Source: Dyadobacter sp. CY343 (GTDB lineage Bacteria > Bacteroidota > Bacteroidia > Cytophagales > Spirosomataceae). From it: 64,000 bases of DNA. The DNA lies in NCBI RefSeq assembly GCF_021390335.1, contig NZ_JAJUXK010000001.1:1-64000 (forward strand), written 5' to 3'. The position numbers and the translations under genes are program-made. Position 1 is the stretch's first letter. The number at the start of each line of letters is the position of its first letter. Shown one piece after another: positions 43,112 to 52,423 of this stretch. The notes under the pieces are model-generated. The model worked only from the letters and a program-made list of their open reading frames with translations, was not told the origin of the DNA and searched no databases.

Positions 43112-44017
43112 TCAGGCGATCTGTCTTGCTAAAATTGCAATACCTTCTTCAAACGAATGCGGCTCGTAGCCCAAAATTGCATTGGCTTTTGTGAGTATGA
43201 AGCCGGTGCGTGGCGGGCGGCGGGCCGGTTGCGTGAATGCGGACGCGTCGGTTGGGGAGATCAGGGATTTGTCGAGATGAAAGTAGTCGGCGGCCATGAT
43301 CGCCATTTCGTAGGGGGTAAGGAAATCCTTTCCGGAAATGTGGAATATACCTTCGGATTCCTGATCTGCAATTAGATAGCATCCAGTTGCCAGGTCCTCG
43401 GCGAGCGTTGGAGTACGGTACTGGTCGGTTACTACTTTGATTGCCTTACCTTCTTCCAATGATTTTTTAACCCAGAGAATAATATTGCTCCGGCTCATAT
43501 CGTGCGCTATCCCATATACGAGCACTGTTCTGGTGATCGCAAACCGGATTCCTGAACTTAATACCGCTTTCTCGGCTGCGTATTTGCTCCAACCGTAGAA
43601 GCTGATTGGATTCGGTTTATCTTCCTCAGTATACGGTCCTGATTTTCCGTCAAATACGAAGTCTGTGGAAAGATGTTGGAGGAAAATATCAAACCTGCCG
43701 CACACCGAAATCAGGTTTTCTACCGCTGTCACATTCAGCTTCCAGCAGGCTTCCTTCTCCATTTCGCATTGATCCACATTCGTCATTGCGGCAGTATGGA
43801 TCACTACGTCCGGGCGAATTTGGGAGATTACTTGTTCCACTTCCTGCACGTCAGTGACATCCATTTCGAGAAACTCGTATCCCTCCTGAAAAGGTAACCG
43901 GTTCCCACCCTTGGCCGTCGCAAACGTCCGGACATTGTCTTTTGCAACCAGCAATTCGACCAATTTCTGGCCTAAAAGTCCGTTGGAGCCGGTTATGAGT
44001 ATTTTTTTCTGTTCCAA
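43112..44017 (-). CDS. RmlD-like SDR reductase (dTDP-4-dehydrorhamnose reductase family)
   Basis: A 301-residue extended SDR protein. The Rossmann motif is GSNGLLGQKLVELL, followed by HLSTDFVFDG and the catalytic YGWSKYAAE (Tyr and Lys). Conserved AMTNVDQCE matches RmlD, which reduces dTDP-4-keto-rhamnose to dTDP-rhamnose for cell-surface sugars. No other rhamnose genes (rmlA, B, C) are adjacent, so the substrate may differ. The stop lies 1 base after the end of the Uma2 gene on the other strand. Confidence 0.82.
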   Translation of the reverse strand: MEQKKILITGSNGLLGQKLVELLVAKDNVRTFATAKGGNRLPFQEGYEFLEMDVTDVQEVEQVISQIRPDVVIHTAAMTNVDQCEMEKEACWKLNVTAVENLISVCGRFDIFLQHLSTDFVFDGKSGPYTEEDKPNPISFYGWSKYAAEKAVLSSGIRFAITRTVLVYGIAHDMSRSNIILWVKKSLEEGKAIKVVTDQYRTPTLAEDLATGCYLIADQESEGIFHISGKDFLTPYEMAIMAADYFHLDKSLISPTDASAFTQPARRPPRTGFILTKANAILGYEPHSFEEGIAILARQIA

Positions 44018-44024
44018 AGATCTG

Positions 44025-44732
44025 TTAAGCTTCGTATTTCCAGCCGTATTTTCTGGTGATTTTTTTCTTCTTCATGTTTTTCACCGAAACTTTGATCGAA
44101 ATATCCTTTTCCGGCCGGTCTCTCTCGTTTTTTTCCAGCGAAGCAATTTTGTCGATCACTTCCATACCATCAATCAGCTGACCAAATACGGTATAAGATC
44201 CGTCCAAATGCGGTGTGCCTCCGATAGTTTCGTAGACTTTCCGTTGCGCATCCGTCAGTTTCCTGGCTGCCCGCGCTGCCTGTTTGTCAAGATCGATCTT
44301 ACTCCATTTTCTGCCTTCTACAATATAAAACTGGCAGCCACTTGACTCCTTTTTAGCATTATTATCCCTTGCAGCTGCTAATGCACCTTTTTGGTGATAC
44401 AGTTTAGGATTAAATTCAGCCGGAATCTTGTAACCGTTTTCACCTTTTCCCAGATTATCTTCCGGTTTGGCGTTTTTCGAATCAGGATCTCCACCCTGGA
44501 TCATGAAATCGTCGATCACGCGGTGGAAGAGTGTTCCGTCGTAAAAGTTCTCTTTCGTGAGTTTGAGGAAATTTTCCTTGTGTTTGGGGGTTTCATCGAA
44601 CAGGATAAAACGCATTGTTCCCTGGTTTGTCTCGATAGTAACTACCTCGTCTTTTTTTGATTTTTTCTGAGCAGAAACGCTAAGTGAATACAGGCACAGA
44701 AGTGCCAGGACAATCGAATTTTTGTTTTTCAT
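44025..44732 (-). CDS. Exported cyclophilin-type peptidyl-prolyl isomerase
   Basis: A 235-residue exported PPIase. After a signal peptide (SIVLALLCLYSLSVSAQ) come the cyclophilin marks FHRVIDDFMIQGGDP (catalytic Arg) and GSYTVFGQLIDGMEVID. The usual Gln-Phe-Phe block reads SGCQFYIV. A Lys-rich insertion lies between them, and a basic tail (KKKKITRKYGWKYEA) follows. It should help fold secreted proteins in the periplasm. It lies 7 bases from the RmlD-like gene and 4 bases from a lipoprotein gene, so the three are an operon. Confidence 0.9.
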   Translation of the reverse strand: MKNKNSIVLALLCLYSLSVSAQKKSKKDEVVTIETNQGTMRFILFDETPKHKENFLKLTKENFYDGTLFHRVIDDFMIQGGDPDSKNAKPEDNLGKGENGYKIPAEFNPKLYHQKGALAAARDNNAKKESSGCQFYIVEGRKWSKIDLDKQAARAARKLTDAQRKVYETIGGTPHLDGSYTVFGQLIDGMEVIDKIASLEKNERDRPEKDISIKVSVKNMKKKKITRKYGWKYEA

Positions 44733-44736
44733 AGTA

Positions 44737-45330
44737 CTATTTTGCGGCTAATACGTTTTTATTCGCTGGGTAAAACTGGAATTTTAAACCATAATCTTTC
44801 CCCTCCGAAACATCTTCCATATTAACTCCTACCAATTTATTATTCCACATGATTTTCTTGCCTTCCTCTTTTGGAGCGCCATAATTCTCGCTGAAATAGC
44901 GCTGGCCGGCTCTCCAAAGCTGTTTTGTCGCTTCCGGGCTGTTGAGGTACACATCCACAGTGATCTTATTGACTTTTTTATCCTTATCAAAAAAATACTG
45001 CACATCGATCGTTTCCAGGCGGGATGTTTCCTGCGTGTAACCCAGGTGGTCCGGAGCTTCCTCGAACATTTCGAAAGTTTCCGCCGCTTTGACCTTACTC
45101 ACCGCGTCCCCGAAAGATACGCCCCGCAGTATGGTTTCGTCACTGGCTTCGGACTCGCCCAATATCGTTTCGAGTAAAGCAGATTGATCGCTGTTCAGGT
45201 CTGACGCCGCGGGTTGTTCTATCACAACCGAATCGGGAGCCTTTTCCGTCTTTTCATTTGTTTTGGTATCGCAACCTCCTGCTGTCAGCAAGAAAACGAT
45301 TGCGCTGGCACCAATCATGCAATATTTCAT
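44737..45330 (-). CDS. Hypothetical lipoprotein
   Basis: A 197-residue lipoprotein with signal MKYCMIGASAIVFLLTAGGC. The mature part has a charged spacer and then a compact domain with the block DETILRGVSFGDAVSKVKA, LETIDVQYFFDKDKKVNK and a late YGLKFQFYP, which suggests an alpha/beta domain. I do not recognise a family. The ATG at 45330 is used, although an ATG seven codons upstream is in frame. The next gene, 4 bases away, is the exported PPIase. Confidence 0.7.
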   Translation of the reverse strand: MKYCMIGASAIVFLLTAGGCDTKTNEKTEKAPDSVVIEQPAASDLNSDQSALLETILGESEASDETILRGVSFGDAVSKVKAAETFEMFEEAPDHLGYTQETSRLETIDVQYFFDKDKKVNKITVDVYLNSPEATKQLWRAGQRYFSENYGAPKEEGKKIMWNNKLVGVNMEDVSEGKDYGLKFQFYPANKNVLAAK

Positions 45331-45449
45331 AGTAGTAGACTTTTTGTTCATTCAGTAAGGTTTGATGTCCGGTAAAATAGTCGTGCCTTTAAAAGGTCTT
45401 CCCGTCTGCCCACGCAATTTAGCTATAAATCCATTTTCTGAAAATCAAA

Positions 45450-46862
45450 TCAAAATTCCCTGGAAATGTTGAAAAAGAAGCGTTTCTCTGCCTGTGCATT
45501 CAGTGTTACATTGAACCGCATTACAATATTATAAAAAGTAACGAGGTCGAGCCCGGCACCCGCGCCATACAGCATCTTGTTCCCCAATCTGGTGTTGCTT
45601 AGCTCAGGGTAACTGTTTTTTACATAACCCGCGTCTGCAAAAGTATTGAGGTAAGCCGCCAGCGGAACCGTATTGAACTGGCGGATAGGAATGAACGAAA
45701 ACTGTTTCTGGATCGCGAAGAGCCGGTATTTAACCTCATTTTTGATCAATGCATAATCCTGTCCGTCAACAACATAAAGTTCATAACCGCGAACGAGGTC
45801 ATTTCTGTAACCGAGCCCGATCGTTTGCAGATAAGGCTGCCGCTTTGGAAATGAAAGCCTCCCGCGCAGCCCCGTATTAAAAAAGAACTTCTTGCCCAGC
45901 GGGACATATTTGCGGTAAGAACCGTAGAAATACAGCGTATTAATATTGTCGCTTGGAAGCAGGCCGATTTTAGAAGCTTGTAAACCAAATGTTTGCCCCT
46001 GCAAAGCATATTGCACATTATCCCTTTTATCGTAGCTGAAAGTATAGGTCAGTTGCAGGAAATGCTGCTTTTTTCTTCCGTCGAGGATATAATTAGGATT
46101 GAGTATCGCGATGGTATCAGAGATCCGGGTTTGGCTCCACCTCAGGTCAAGCGAATGAAAAGTGTAATATTTATTACGGCGGGTTAAACTGACATAACTG
46201 TAAAAACGCTGCCGGTTGATATCCTCGCTGCTCAGATATTGCAGCTTGTCACGCCAGGTGCGGAATGCAGTAGTCTTATTGATAGAATAGGAAGCACCGA
46301 TCGTAATGCCGGTCTTTTGTGCTTTGTCAAGGTACGGGAGCGTATAAGCGATTTCAAATTTGGGAATAAACCCGAATTCCGCCAGAAAGCGCAACTTATC
46401 AGCTCTGCCTGTTAAATTTCCGTAGCTCAGATAAGCCCCGTAAGTTGTTCTGGATAAATCTCTTTTACGCTCGTACCACCATTCATTGAAATTCCTGTCG
46501 GCCAGCTGAAATACGGGCAATGCGATGAGATACCACCTTTCCTTCACCACCACCCGGATATCCGTGTGCACAGAGTCAGGATTAGCCTGCGTCAGCATTT
46601 CGACGGTAATAAAAAGATTGGTATTGACGACCTTCCTCCGGTCGATTTCGAGCTTTTCTTTCAAGGTCTCCGTCGAGAGACGGTCGCCAGTTCGAACCTC
46701 TATTTCACGAAGAATAATACTGGTGCGCGTCTTGTGGTTCCCTTCCACCTTTACTTCTCCCACCACGACTGTACCTGAGCTGTCAGGTGCAACGGTCTGA
46801 GAATGAGCGTATCCGGTAATGGTTAGAAACAAAAATAAATAGTAAAATCCTCTATAATACAT
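45450..46862 (-). CDS. BamA/TamA-family outer membrane protein
   Basis: A 470-residue outer membrane protein with a signal peptide (YYLFLFLTITGYAHSQ) and one POTRA-like domain: VGEVKVEGNHKTRTSIILRE, then GDRLSTETLKEKLE. The rest is a beta-barrel of the surface antigen (D15) type, ending in FFFNISREF with a terminal aromatic residue. BamA proteins have five POTRA domains; a single one points to a smaller relative rather than the essential assembly factor. It probably moves or inserts proteins or lipids at the outer membrane. The substrate is unknown. Confidence 0.83.
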   Translation of the reverse strand: MYYRGFYYLFLFLTITGYAHSQTVAPDSSGTVVVGEVKVEGNHKTRTSIILREIEVRTGDRLSTETLKEKLEIDRRKVVNTNLFITVEMLTQANPDSVHTDIRVVVKERWYLIALPVFQLADRNFNEWWYERKRDLSRTTYGAYLSYGNLTGRADKLRFLAEFGFIPKFEIAYTLPYLDKAQKTGITIGASYSINKTTAFRTWRDKLQYLSSEDINRQRFYSYVSLTRRNKYYTFHSLDLRWSQTRISDTIAILNPNYILDGRKKQHFLQLTYTFSYDKRDNVQYALQGQTFGLQASKIGLLPSDNINTLYFYGSYRKYVPLGKKFFFNTGLRGRLSFPKRQPYLQTIGLGYRNDLVRGYELYVVDGQDYALIKNEVKYRLFAIQKQFSFIPIRQFNTVPLAAYLNTFADAGYVKNSYPELSNTRLGNKMLYGAGAGLDLVTFYNIVMRFNVTLNAQAEKRFFFNISREF

Positions 46863-46996
46863 TCTTCACAGCCTGGTTTCCATAACCGAAACGAATCTTT
46901 TCCTGAATATGGTGAAAATTTTGATAAAGCTTATCTCTCGCAGTAGTCCATAACCCTGCAACGCCAGTATTCTTGACATACCTAACAAGCCAAGCC

Positions 46997-47194
46997 ATGT
47001 CACTTTCCCGGGTGGAAAAATTGATAGAGAAGCTCATAAGCAACAAGCTTTCAGGGGAAGAAGTGTCTGAACTGCTTGCCGGTATTACAAGCGAAGAGCA
47101 GCAGCAGGAATATTCGGAAGTTCTGGAAGCCTACTTTTATCAGCTTCTCAAAGAGGAGCAAAAACACGAAAATCAATCTGAAAAATCAATCTGA
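46997..47194 (+). CDS. Small helical protein upstream of SusC, possible FecR N-terminal fragment
   Basis: A 65-residue, mainly helical protein that starts MSLSRVEKLIEKLISNKLSG. The segment KLSGEEVSELLAGI resembles the N-terminal helices of anti-sigma factors of the FecR type, which often precede SusC genes in Bacteroidota, but no periplasmic part follows: the frame ends after QSEKSI. It may be a truncated or minimal anti-sigma factor, or an unrelated small protein. No ECF sigma factor gene is next to it. It ends 33 bases before the SusC start. Confidence 0.55.
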   Translation: MSLSRVEKLIEKLISNKLSGEEVSELLAGITSEEQQQEYSEVLEAYFYQLLKEEQKHENQSEKSI

Positions 47195-47227
47195 ACCTAT
47201 GTTTTTAACTACTACCAACTTAATACT

Positions 47228-50200
47228 ATGAAACCGAAAGCGACTTTGAAAATGGCGGCACGATGTATGCTCGCTTTGCTCTTCTTTTCAGGAACGGATA
47301 TTCCTGCGTTTGCAATTGGGCTCGCAAAAGCTATTGAAAATGGCCAGACAGCGGTTGACAGAATAAAAGGGACAGTTACTTCGGCCGTCGACGGTGTGCC
47401 AGTACCCGGCGTCAATGTACTCGTGAAAGGTACCCAAACCGGAACCACAACGGATGCTTCCGGCAACTATACCATTGATGCTGAGGGCAGCAATGCAGTG
47501 CTGGTTTTCTCCTATATCGGCTTCAACACCATCGAAATGCCCATAAATGGCAAAAGTGTGGTCGACGTGGTGCTGGAGGAAAACGTGGCCACATTGCAGG
47601 AAGCGGTGGTGACAGCCCTGGGTATCAAAAGAGAAACCAAATCACTGGGTTATAATGTGGGAAAAGTGGAAGGAAAAGATATCGCGAATGTAGCCAATGA
47701 AAACGTGCTCACTTCGCTTTCCGGCCGCGTTTCGGGTGTGTCGATCAATCAGACCAGTGGGGTAGGCTCTTCTATCAGCATTATCATCCGCGGAGCAGCT
47801 TCGCTGAAAAATAACCAGCCGCTATTTGTAGTGGACGGTGTGCCTCTGGCCAACAGCCTGGCCAACGTGAGCGAAAAAGGAAGTGGCAACAGGGTGGATT
47901 ACGGAAATGCAATTTCGGATATTAACCCCGACGATATTGAAAGTATGTCGGTACTGAAAGGGCCAAGTGCTGCTGCATTGTACGGCTCGCGCGCAGGAAA
48001 CGGGGTTATCTTGATCACTACCAAATCGGGCAAAAAAGGCAAAGGATTGGGCGTATCTTTCTCCACTTCCAATGTTTTCGAAAAGCCTTACCGATTCCTG
48101 GACTTCCATTATAAGTATGCAAATGGGGACAGGCCGTTTCTGGTCGATGAATCTTCTGCTTATTGGGGAGGAATGCCGCTCGATGCAGGAAATAAGGCGC
48201 CACAATGGAATAGCCCGCTCGATGAAAATGGCAATCCCGTTCCTACCGAGCTTAAATCGTATAAAAACAATATGAAGAACTTCCTGCAGACAGGGATTAC
48301 TTCAACCAATAACCTGACAGTTTCGGGTTCTACGGACAAATCGACGTACCGTGTTTCGTACAACAATATGGTCAACCGGGGCCTGATCCCAAACTCGGAT
48401 CTGTACCGGAATGCGCTTACGATGGCGGGTACTTTCGATATGCATAAGAACCTTAAATTGAGCACTAACCTTAATTTTGTCAGATCTAATTCAAACAGCC
48501 GCCCGCAGACTTCCGAGCGCGACGGTAACCCGCTGCAAGCTGTATACTATTCGTCAAGCTACGATATCAACGACCTGAAAGGTGTTTGGAAGCCAGGTTT
48601 GGAAGAGATCGAACAGCTTACTGTTGCAAAAGGTGAAACAGACAACCCGTACTTTCTGGCTAATCACTTAACCAATGCGTATACACGTGACCGTTTATAT
48701 GGAAATATTAAGTTAGATTGGACAATCGCTCCCGGCCTGACTGCATTCGCCCGCTACTCGCACGATATGTACGATGAGGACCGTGAAACGAAAATTCCAT
48801 GGAGCTATAAAAGCATGGCGAAAGGCGGATATTATCTGGAAAATATCGGTAGAAATGAAAGTAATGCTGACTTCCTGATCGCGAAAGCTATCAAGACACC
48901 AAGCTTCGATGTCACTATTTCGGCTGGTGGTAACATCATGCAGCAGAAGGGTAATAGTTCGAATCTGGGTGGTCGCGATCTTTCTGTACCTGGTTTGTAT
49001 AATATCGGTAATATTCCTGTGGGGAACCGTATTGTAGGAAATGGCAGCTACCGGAAAGCGATTTACAGCTTATATGCACTCGCTTCTGTTGGTTTTAAAA
49101 ATCAGTTATATCTGGACTTGACAGCGCGGAACGACTGGTCGAGCACATTGCCTGAAAGTAACCGCTCTTACTTCTATCCGTCTGCATCTTTGAGCTGGGT
49201 AGCGAGCACTACTTTTAATATGCCTTCTGCTATCTCGCTTTTGAAATTCAGAGGAGGATGGGCGCAGGTGGGTAATGACACCGACCCTTACCAGCTTTAT
49301 CCAAACCTTGGAACAGGAAACTGGGGTGATTTGGTAACTGCCAATCTGGGTGACGTTTTGTTAAACCCAACCTTACTGCCTGAAATCGCAACTTCTACGG
49401 AAGGAGGTATTGATTTGAATATGTTCAATAACCGCCTGCGTTTTGACATTACTTATTATGACCGCGCGAATACGAACCAGATATTCAGTGTGCCGATGGC
49501 GCCTTCGACCGGATATAGTTCCAAGAATATCAATGCCGGAAAGCTGGTGAGCCGCGGCTGGGAAGTTGGGTTGGGCGGAACCCCGATCAGTAACCTGAAT
49601 GGATGGAGCCTGGATGTGAATGCAAATTTCAGCCGCAACAGGGTGACTGTGAAAGAGCTGGCCCCTAATTTTCCGTTTTTTGAACAATGGAGCGAAAATG
49701 GCGCTGGTGCTTATACCTACGTAGGAGAACAGATCGGTAATATTTACAGCCGCGGATTCGCGACTGTAACTGATAAAAGTTCACCCTACTATCGCTGGCC
49801 GATCATTGCTTATAACGAGGACGGTAGCGGTGACAGGGACTGGCAGAGAGCGGGTGCCCGCGAGACTAATGTGAAAGTTGGAAACTATAACCCTGATTTT
49901 CTTGTCGGTGCACAGGCGACTCTTTCTTACAAAAGATTGTCTCTGGGATTGAGCTTTGACTGGCGCCAGGGCGGAGAGTTCATGTCGTTCACTTATCGTT
50001 ACGGAGAGTCTGACTGGAAATCGCAGCGGCAGATCGATAACCTGATCCCGGGCGGTTTATACAGCCCAGACGAGCTGGTCGCATTACTGAAATCGGATCC
50101 TGAAAAATACATTATCCCGCAAAATGGCAACTTTCCGAGAGTAGGCGGTCACACAAAAGAAACCGGCGGTTTTGGTGAAGATGGTGACGGTGCTTTTATT

Positions 50201-50569
50201 CCCGGGGTTTGGCAAGATAAAGCGGGCAACTACCATGAATGGTTAGGTGGCCCAGGCACAAAAACGATGCCGATCACCAGTGCATATCCGTGGGATTACA
50301 ACCAGCAGATCACGTTCGACGCTTCTTTTGTAAAGTTGCGGGAAGTTACGCTTACTTATAAACTTCCGACAATGGGAGCTATCAGAAACGCCAGCCTGTC
50401 GGTATATACGCGTAATATCATGCTTTGGAATGCTGCTAAAATCGGTATCGATCCTGAAAGAGCATTCTGGGCTGATCCTCAGCGAGGTGGTTTCCGTCAG
50501 GGTATTGAAAGGCAAAATGTAATGCCGTGGACAATTCCTTTCGGATTCAAGTTGAACTTCGACTTCTGA
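47228..50569 (+). CDS. SusC/RagA-family TonB-dependent outer membrane receptor
   Basis: A 1113-residue outer membrane receptor. After a signal peptide come a carboxypeptidase-regulatory-like domain (GVNVLVKGTQTGTTTDASG and LVFSYIGF), then the TonB plug with ALGIKRETKSLGY and GSSISIIIRGAAS, and a 22-strand barrel with the usual GSRAGNGVILITTKSGK block. The C-terminus FKLNFDF is typical of a barrel. It moves oligosaccharides or other nutrients into the periplasm together with the SusD partner (39 bases downstream). The substrate class cannot be read from the sequence, and the locus contains no glycoside hydrolase. Confidence 0.95.
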   Translation: MKPKATLKMAARCMLALLFFSGTDIPAFAIGLAKAIENGQTAVDRIKGTVTSAVDGVPVPGVNVLVKGTQTGTTTDASGNYTIDAEGSNAVLVFSYIGFNTIEMPINGKSVVDVVLEENVATLQEAVVTALGIKRETKSLGYNVGKVEGKDIANVANENVLTSLSGRVSGVSINQTSGVGSSISIIIRGAASLKNNQPLFVVDGVPLANSLANVSEKGSGNRVDYGNAISDINPDDIESMSVLKGPSAAALYGSRAGNGVILITTKSGKKGKGLGVSFSTSNVFEKPYRFLDFHYKYANGDRPFLVDESSAYWGGMPLDAGNKAPQWNSPLDENGNPVPTELKSYKNNMKNFLQTGITSTNNLTVSGSTDKSTYRVSYNNMVNRGLIPNSDLYRNALTMAGTFDMHKNLKLSTNLNFVRSNSNSRPQTSERDGNPLQAVYYSSSYDINDLKGVWKPGLEEIEQLTVAKGETDNPYFLANHLTNAYTRDRLYGNIKLDWTIAPGLTAFARYSHDMYDEDRETKIPWSYKSMAKGGYYLENIGRNESNADFLIAKAIKTPSFDVTISAGGNIMQQKGNSSNLGGRDLSVPGLYNIGNIPVGNRIVGNGSYRKAIYSLYALASVGFKNQLYLDLTARNDWSSTLPESNRSYFYPSASLSWVASTTFNMPSAISLLKFRGGWAQVGNDTDPYQLYPNLGTGNWGDLVTANLGDVLLNPTLLPEIATSTEGGIDLNMFNNRLRFDITYYDRANTNQIFSVPMAPSTGYSSKNINAGKLVSRGWEVGLGGTPISNLNGWSLDVNANFSRNRVTVKELAPNFPFFEQWSENGAGAYTYVGEQIGNIYSRGFATVTDKSSPYYRWPIIAYNEDGSGDRDWQRAGARETNVKVGNYNPDFLVGAQATLSYKRLSLGLSFDWRQGGEFMSFTYRYGESDWKSQRQIDNLIPGGLYSPDELVALLKSDPEKYIIPQNGNFPRVGGHTKETGGFGEDGDGAFIPGVWQDKAGNYHEWLGGPGTKTMPITSAYPWDYNQQITFDASFVKLREVTLTYKLPTMGAIRNASLSVYTRNIMLWNAAKIGIDPERAFWADPQRGGFRQGIERQNVMPWTIPFGFKLNFDF

Positions 50570-50608
50570 TTTTCATAAAAACGCTTATTCATACTTAATC
50601 ACAAGGCG

Positions 50609-52321
50609 ATGAAGATTTTAAAATATATACCCAAAATAGCTTTCGTTTTCATGCTGCTCGCAGTATCCTCTTGCGAGGATTCGCTGACAGAGATCAATGA
50701 AAACCCCAATGGAGTGGACCCGAACAGCGCCAATCCGAACCTGGTAATGCCGACGGTAATGAGCGGCGTGGCCAACCGCTATGTGAAGCTGGGTTACGGC
50801 AGGATTGCAGGCGTAGTACAGCATACCCAGGAAGATGCCTGGAAAGACGGATTCAATGATTATAACTGGACAGAAGAAGACGATGAATGGAAAGAATGGT
50901 ATGGATATCTGAGAAATAATAACTTGCTGTACAACAGATCGGTAAAGTTGAACTATAAGTTTCAGGAGGGTGTGGCGCTCACAATGCGCGCCTTCATTTT
51001 TGGAACGATCTCTGATCTCTGGGGTGACGCACCTTACACGAATGCGCTCAAAGGTGACGCCGGAGAAATGCTTCCCGCATTTGATAGCCAGGAGGTGATC
51101 TATAAGGGAATCATCGAAGATCTCAAAGCGGCAGCTGCTATTTTTGGAACCACTGAAAATGAGCGTGATGCGGCTGCTTATGATATTTATTTCAATGGCA
51201 ATACCCAAAAGTGGCAAAAGTTTGCCAATACACTTTTGCTTCGTTACTATATGCGTATTTCAAGCAAATTGCCGGATGTCGCCAAAGCGGGTATCGAATC
51301 GGTTTACACCTCAGGTATTTATATGAAGGATGCAAGTGATGATGCCGTGATGGACTTTATCGGAACTGACGCGAACAATTCGTGGCCAAATGCAGTCGCT
51401 TACGATGTAAGTGAATCCAACTGGAGAAGAAGAAGACCTGCTGCTACTCTGATAAACAACCTGGTAGCGAACAGCGACCCGCGTTTGAAAGTCTGGTTTC
51501 AGCCCGTGCACGTACGGTGGGTATCGGATCCTGCGCTGGCGACCGGAATGGATGAATTTATCCGGAAAGATGGCGTGATTCAGACGGGCGTTAAATCGCT
51601 GACAGAGGTGGAATTGAAAGCAGGTATTGCTGCCGGCCACAAATACACCCGCCATTTTAACCCAACCAAATACAAGCCAACCCGTCCTGATCTTTTTAAC
51701 GGACCGCTGAATACAAGCGAGTATGTGGGTATTCCTGCAGGTATGACCGATCCTACGTATTACAATGAAAATCCGACAACCGGACAACAGGTTCAAAATC
51801 AGCATGCTTCGCAGCTTAGTTATACTTATCAGGGAGTTAAAGGCGGTATTTTAAAAGCCAGATTAGCGTCGGCTTCTGAGACTTCCTTTATTCTTGCGGA
51901 AGCTGCGCAAAAAGGCTGGGCGGCTGGCAATGCTGAAACTCATTATAATAATGCGATCAAACAGTCGCTGCAAACCTGGGGAGTAGCTGATCAGTATGAT
52001 GCTTTCTTGAAAAGTGTGGCTTACAAAGGCACGCAGGCGCAGATTATTGAACAAAAATGGGTAGCGAGCTGGACTATGGCGACGGAAGCCTGGTTTGATT
52101 ACAGAAGAACAGGGTTGCCTGCGCTTGTTCCAGGTGTAGCCCCCACTTCCCGCGCATTGCCTTTGCGATTTATTTACAGCAATAATGAGTTGAATAACAA
52201 CGGCGCAAGTGTGAGAAGTGCTATTGAAAAACTGGAAGAAACGAGCTTCTCCGGCGTACGCAAGAAAAACAGTCAGTGGTCGAAACCCTGGCTGGTACAG
52301 GGAACGGGCAAACCCTGGTAA
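50609..52321 (+). CDS. SusD/RagB-family surface lipoprotein (SusD-like_2 type)
   Basis: A 570-residue lipoprotein (lipobox VSSC) that forms the lid of the SusC barrel and binds nutrients at the cell surface. It has the N-terminal block with NENPNGVDPNSANPN and the TPR-like helices with FGTISDLWGDAPYTNAL, then a late WFDYRRTGLPALVPG. This pattern fits the SusD-like_2 subgroup. It follows SusC at once, so SusCD are coexpressed. A clear terminator follows. Confidence 0.93.
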   Translation: MKILKYIPKIAFVFMLLAVSSCEDSLTEINENPNGVDPNSANPNLVMPTVMSGVANRYVKLGYGRIAGVVQHTQEDAWKDGFNDYNWTEEDDEWKEWYGYLRNNNLLYNRSVKLNYKFQEGVALTMRAFIFGTISDLWGDAPYTNALKGDAGEMLPAFDSQEVIYKGIIEDLKAAAAIFGTTENERDAAAYDIYFNGNTQKWQKFANTLLLRYYMRISSKLPDVAKAGIESVYTSGIYMKDASDDAVMDFIGTDANNSWPNAVAYDVSESNWRRRRPAATLINNLVANSDPRLKVWFQPVHVRWVSDPALATGMDEFIRKDGVIQTGVKSLTEVELKAGIAAGHKYTRHFNPTKYKPTRPDLFNGPLNTSEYVGIPAGMTDPTYYNENPTTGQQVQNQHASQLSYTYQGVKGGILKARLASASETSFILAEAAQKGWAAGNAETHYNNAIKQSLQTWGVADQYDAFLKSVAYKGTQAQIIEQKWVASWTMATEAWFDYRRTGLPALVPGVAPTSRALPLRFIYSNNELNNNGASVRSAIEKLEETSFSGVRKKNSQWSKPWLVQGTGKPW

Positions 52322-52342
52322 TTGATTTTAAGTTATAAAATG

Positions 52343-52380
52343 AAACCGGGGCTGTCTGTACCGACAGTCCCGGTTTTTTA
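52343..52380 (+). terminator. Rho-independent terminator after SusD
   Basis: AAACCGGGGCTGTC / GACAGTCCCGGTTT form a 14-bp stem (one G-T pair) around a 6-base loop and are followed by T. It separates the SusCD transcript from the phosphoesterase gene. Confidence 0.9.
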
Positions 52381-52423
52381 ATGTGCCGGCCAGCAATTGT
52401 TGTCGACTTTTTTAAATACAAAA

